DNA of 64,000 nucleotides from Alnus glutinosa (Eukaryota > Streptophyta > Magnoliopsida > Fagales > Betulaceae): contig NC_084887.1 in NCBI RefSeq assembly GCF_958979055.1, positions 13,108,994 to 13,172,993 of the forward strand, read 5' to 3'. The notes under the pieces are model-generated. The model made no database searches. It saw only the letters and a program-made list of their open reading frames with translations, and was not told the origin of the DNA. The position numbers and the translations under genes are program-made. Positions 59,201 to 64,000 of this stretch are shown here, piece by piece; position 1 is the first letter of the stretch, and every line of letters begins with the position of its first letter.

Positions 59201-60958
59201 TCATGCACCACTTGCATATAAACGGGTCCATTCCTTTGCTGCAAGATTCCAATCAACAAGGGCAGTAATAAGTAACATGAATGAAAAACGTCTTGTAAAT
59301 TCAACTGAAATCATTTTCATTACATTAGACAAGTTATATATTATGGTGAAAATAAGATACAATTTAGCTCTACATAATAAAACAACAAATAGTGATATAA
59401 GATAGATAATCTTAAAAACTAATCCACTATGGAACTATTCTAGGTCACATGCCTAGGATCTTGGTATAAGCTAACAGCAGAACTATAAATATCATTGAAA
59501 TTACCTGTCTCAACAGCTTCAGCTTCGTCTGTCTTCCAATGCTTCGCAATGTTCTCAGAAAGAGGATCATCAGGGTTTGGAGCACTCAAAAGAGCCTGGA
59601 TGCTGATCCATATAAAGCACACAATATTGTTAATAAAGTCAGTTCTCTTTGCTTAAAATATCATATCAAGACCCAAGATCAATATTTCTTATCTACCTTT
59701 GTCTTCTCACGACTTGGTTTACATTTCAGTAGGATTTTAAGTACTCATGATCCGAATATTACACTTTTTTTTTTACGTAGATATTTCCACATGTTTTAAA
59801 TGAAGGAAAGCCACTTCCTAAGCATGGAGTTATGTATGCTTTTAATGTGGGAGGACCAGATCACCTCAGCAATACCGTTCGAATTTGGAGGGCTGGACTC
59901 CATTTGTCTTTAAGAATATCAAGGCATATCCTTCCAAGCTGCATAATAATACCCATTATATTCAGAAACAATAAACATCGGATTTCAAGCAAGGGAAAGG
60001 AGTGAAAGGGGGCAGATACTATACTTGCCTTATCAATATTAGGATGATATATTTTGGTCAGGAAGCGAACCTGTCATGGAAAAGCAGAGTCTATGAAAAA
60101 AAAAAAAAAGACCTCAAGGTTGAAAGCAACAATCCAACTACATATAAAGGATATGACATTGTTCAGAATTGCCAAGTTTCAACCGCAAAAACTGCCTACA
60201 GTGAAGGGACATATAGTTAAGAAGCACTTATGTTCCTCCTAAAGGATTTTCAAATATAATAAACTTTGTTACTATGGCTAAGAAAAGATCAGTTACGTAT
60301 TCAACCATGTATTTGGTTCTACATATGCCAACAGAAGGATAAACAAACAGACTGCAAGATTAAAAGATGTGCTAATTTTTTCCACTTCTGCACAAAGAAA
60401 ATAAACAAATCAAGTCTCTTCCAACTTAAATGAATCAATTGTTACATGAGTAAGATATAGAAAAGAACGGAAAGAGTTGAAACTAAGTGCCTAAATTAAC
60501 AATCAGGACATCACAATCTTGAATAGCTAGCTCATCAGCAGAAAATTAATTTAACCTATTTAGCAAGGAATTAAATCAATTGATCTAGCACAAGGGAAAA
60601 GAGGCTAAATTGTAGCCGTTAGTTTATCACAAAGGAAAAGTTAATCAGTTGGTATAGATAAGGAACCTCCATCACTGTCATTCTAGACAATGAAGCAGAT
60701 TTTGTGTTCACGACTGCATGTCTCATTTGATACAAAGCAGCTTCCTTTTCTAGAAAGTGAATTTGATATAACAACCTCTTTACTCTCATAGAGAACCTTT
60801 TCTACAATGATCTATCTAGCTACCCTGATCTCCTCACAATCCCTGTAATTATAGCTTCATTCAACACACTGTTTCTCCAGATCTCGTTCTTCAGTGAAAA
60901 AATTGAAGCCTATATGAAAATGCAAGATAATAACTTAATTTTACCATACACTGGTCAA

Positions 60959-60997
<39 letters not shown>

Positions 60998-63900
60998 TTT
61001 ACCATACAGGCTTCAATTGTTTCATGTAGGTCATCACCTTATACTTTTTCTTTTTTTTTTGATAAGGCCTTATACTTTTTGTTAGAACAAGTACAAAATC
61101 AGGAGAGCCTTTTCCTGGCTGTTGAATGTAAGTTCAGACCATCAATTACGTAATATAAATAAAAAATGGAAACACATGGCTGAACTAGTATTTTATCAAA
61201 ATGATTATATATGCTTGAAGAACAAATCGGCTGCATTAAACATATATGCTGAACTACGAGAATAGATTAGACTACCTAAAACTCAAATATCACTTTCATC
61301 AAAATGAACTTACAGATGTCAAATATCTCATTCCCATAAACTTCTTACTCCAATAGATGATCTGAAATTTTGATTTGCTCTTGTACATGCCATATATGGA
61401 AGGCCTAACCATACTAACTGTTTTGGTAACTTAACTTCTAACCACTTATCACTAGTCCAAAATTGCTCTAGGAATTTTATTGTCTATAGAGTACTTAGTG
61501 GCTAAATGTTAAATGAAATCTCAAAACTTTCTTAAGTGAAGGAATCCTCTGGAAATCAATGATGTCCAAAGATTTGTTTCACATTAATTTTATACCAGCA
61601 ATACAATCAAATATCAATGGAAACATCTCAGTAGAATCTCTTCAAAAGCCAAACCAACTTATCTAAGAGATCCTCCAAATTCAATTCATGGTGGATAAAC
61701 TGCCTCTTGACAATGATGCTGCACACAGAACCACCATTTCTGGTGTTTCTATGGCAAGTTGATCTTGTATGCAGCATGCTAAAGAACAGAGCTGCATACA
61801 TATATCTAATATAGTAAAACTTACCAATTTTGTCTGTATTCAGAAATTATTCTAGGGCTTTCTCCTGTCAGATCATTTAAGCTCATTGAATACTCCATAA
61901 TTTTGAAAACCTAATTTTTCTGTGAGGTTTATTTCATTATCAAAATATTTCTGAATGATTGGAAGAGATATCTTTTCTCATATCAGTACATACTGAGCTT
62001 AAGGCCAGAAATTGAAAAAATTGAAAAAAAAAAAACAAAAAAAAAATGTAGAAATTTTCCAATCTATAAAAACCAAATTGCTCTTGAAATTTAATTGTCT
62101 ATTGAGTAGTTTATAGCCTAATGCAGTCCCAAAACCTCTTTTAGTGGTAAATAAGGAGCTTACTCTTAATTGAGTAGTTTATATCCAAAGATATGTTCGT
62201 ATAAATTTCATATAAGCAATACTATCAAATATCAACTTACCTAAGGAGCTACTCCAAATTCAACTCATGGTGGCTAACTGCCTATTTAAACTGACGCTGC
62301 AGAAGAGATTGGTATGAGGAGGTTTGTGGTGGTGTTATTGTGGTGAAGTGGTGCTGTATGTGTAAGAAATGTGGGGAGTCTATTCACCATCTTCTCCTTT
62401 GTTGTGAGGTTGCAACAAAATTGTGAAATGTGCTTTTCCAATTGTTTGGTGTTGATTGGGCTATGCCTTGAAGGATGAGCGAGTTGTTAGGAAGTTGGAG
62501 GGTACAATTGGAAAACCTTAATGCTTTGAAAATATAGAGGTTGGCTCCTGTGTTTAATGTGGTGTCTTAGGAAAGAGCGGAACACAAGAAGCTTTGAAGA
62601 TTGTAAAGAATGGATTGTTAGAGATGAAAAAGATGATGTTACAATCCCTTTGTACATGGAGAGTGGTTCTAAATTTTCCCAAGTTTTTGGAACATAGTTC
62701 TTCTTTTTCTATAATGTAGGGGGTTCTCTTGTATACTTCATGTGTAAGGGTTGTGCCCCTTTGCACTTTGAATTAATATATAAAAAATAAATAAATAAAA
62801 AAATTGACGCTGAAGAAAGAATCATTTCTGGTATATTTCTATGCCAACTTGACCTTGTAGTTCTTCATATTTTTAGTATTTTTATAATTCTAATATAATA
62901 AAAATAAGCAAGCACACTTGCCCATTTTTATTTACGATTTTTCTTTTTCATTCTCACTCGATTCATAAACTTCTCTCAACACAATTTGATTCTTTTTTCG
63001 ACCCAACCCCGGAGAGGAGGGGCTATATGGGACATCTATCTATGGGGGCCTGCACTTTATTATAGGGAAAGGGGGGAAGGACGAACTTAATTCGGTAGCA
63101 GCGGGGTATGAGTCATTGGAATGCAGCATGCTAAAGAATGGGTGTGCATGAAACATATTTATCCATTGTGGTAAAGCTTAGCAAGTTTATCTCTGCACAG
63201 CAATTATTCCAAAGGTCTAGGGCTTTCTGATCTGTCAGATCCAATTAAGGTCTTGCATACTCAAATAGTTTTGAAATTCTAAATGTTCTGTAAGGTTATT
63301 TTCCATGAGCAAAACATATCAGAACTATTGGGTTAGACATCTTGTCTGACAACAAGACATTAATCCGGGTAATGAGACCAAAAATAAATTTTAGAAATTT
63401 AACCAATAGGATTTCAAAAAAATAAAAATTATCCAACCTAGATACTGTTATGCAATAACCAGAATGCCTAAACCAGAATACAAAATCATAGATTTAACAT
63501 GCTGGCAGAAAGAAATTTGGCACAAGTTCAGCCCCGTCCAAAAGTTGATGCATACAAGAAAAAATAAAACCACGAGAAAGAAAAAAGTAGAGTCACGGAA
63601 ATGTGGTCAAATAAACATCCGAATTTGACAGTGCAACTTGTTTGTATCAATTAGTTGCCTGGAAGTTACCATTAGACTTCAACTCCCTGAAAGAAAAACA
63701 ATTAAAAGTACGACAACGAGGAGATCACAACCTAGACCTGCTTAACCATTCACAATGAGATAGGAGGAAATATAAGGAAAACTTTACAATCTAAGCCACT
63801 ATAAAAATAATTATCGAATAATGTGAGCGACAGCAATTCTTCAGACAAGCAACCATCTGAAACAGCATATATGTATCTGACTCTCAGTTAAGATCAAACA

Positions 63901-64000
63901 GGCGAATGCCTTCATAATGAGAAAATGACAACTATAGAAGTTCAACAAGATAGCATTACATAGCATAAATAATATGCCTACATATTACCTTGGGAGCTGC
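59201..64000 (-). CDS. UBC35: Ubiquitin-conjugating enzyme E2, UBC13 type (3' part)
   Basis: Five exons are visible on the minus strand: 63989-64000 (continues off the edge), 60029-60070, 59865-59938, 59505-59602 and 59201-59238 with the stop at 59201-59203. They encode [38 protein letters not shown]..., [20 protein letters not shown]... and [12 protein letters not shown], all in phase. The active-site cysteine is in GRICLD, and the following residues fit Ubc13. Ubc13 pairs with a Uev partner to build Lys63-linked ubiquitin chains, acting in DNA-damage tolerance, iron-deficiency root responses and immunity in plants. The first half of the protein (with MANSNLPRRI-type start) lies outside. The intron at 59939-60028 uses a GC donor. 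The intron at 60071-63988 is 3.9 kb. The plant paralogues UBC35 and UBC36 cannot be told apart from this part. Confidence 0.95.
60959..60997. repeat. (AAT)n microsatellite in the E2 intron
   Basis: About 13 uninterrupted units. The flanking phrase ATTTTACCATACA appears on both sides (near 60940 and 60998), suggesting a small local duplication. Confidence 0.9.
62305..62804 (+). mobile_element. 5'-truncated LINE fragment in the E2 intron
   Basis: A decayed frame reads as the zf-RVT domain of an L1 element ([20 protein letters not shown], near 62357-62415), then the usual 3' tail ([18 protein letters not shown], near 62630). It ends in an A-rich tail with TAAA repeats (62780-62803). TGACGCTGMAGAA is duplicated at 62292-62304 and 62805-62817 with one change. 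Length is about 500 bp. It lies antisense to the host gene. Confidence 0.85.

Larger units (their letters stand above)
60071..63988 (-). other. 3.9-kb intron of the E2 gene, repeat-filled
   Basis: It is bounded by GT (63988-63987) and AG (60072-60071) on the minus strand. It contains an (AAT)n tract at 60959-60997, two copies of a diverged segment (about 61456-61800 and 62067-62291 continuing at 62818-62875 and 63120-63350), a LINE fragment at 62305-62804, and a 240-bp patch of different composition near 62875-63115. I see no nested gene. Confidence 0.8.

Overview
The window is nuclear DNA from a seed plant, almost certainly a woody eudicot. The genes carry GT-AG introns, a plant-only TTL gene and a DUF538 gene are present, the intergenic DNA is AT-rich, and most of the sequence is layered retrotransposon and DNA-transposon debris. 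I cannot name the species from sequence alone; the gene sequences look rosid-like.

Host genes (about 15% of the window). (1) 3566-6947 (+): a seven-exon TTL gene (tetratricopeptide repeats plus a thioredoxin-like domain without the CxxC), predicted 697 aa. (2) 8733-9146 (-): a single-exon DUF538 protein of 137 aa. (3) 38939-40266 (+): a three-exon conserved plant protein of unknown function, 187 aa. (4) 59201-64000 (-): the 3' five exons of a UBC13-type ubiquitin-conjugating E2 (UBC35/36 class), running off the right edge. It has a 3.9 kb intron and one GC-AG intron.

Repeat blocks. 9.7-25.3 kb is a nest of large LTRs. Two copies of one LTR family (called F here) lie back to back near 18.67 kb. 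The minus copy holds a 2.8-kb-class solo LTR (family E), which in turn holds a 2296-bp PIF/Harbinger-like TIR element carrying a fragment of a TRICHOME BIREFRINGENCE-LIKE gene. The plus copy holds a CACTA element rich in CACGTG motifs and a solo LTR (family L) with a MULE-type MITE inside it. 26.1-31.4 kb is a complete but decayed Ty1/copia element (220-bp LTRs, TCAAC target-site duplication, PBS for tRNA-iMet). 34.1-37.8 kb holds a second copia remnant and another F LTR. 40.6-43.3 kb is a 5'-truncated L1-type LINE with a 15-bp target-site duplication. 44.0-49.1 kb is a Ty3/gypsy gag-pol remnant, its gag split by an L-type solo LTR that itself contains a further solo LTR. 50.2-56.2 kb is an F solo LTR holding a second E solo LTR. 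56.5-58.3 kb has a copia-type LTR and a MITE.

The genes do not form a pathway or cluster; they are unrelated islands between transposon nests. The strongest points for follow-up are the gene-capturing Harbinger-like element, the dense short palindromes upstream of TATA boxes in several LTR families, the CACTA element with about a dozen G-box cores, and the duplicated, LINE-invaded giant intron of the E2 gene.
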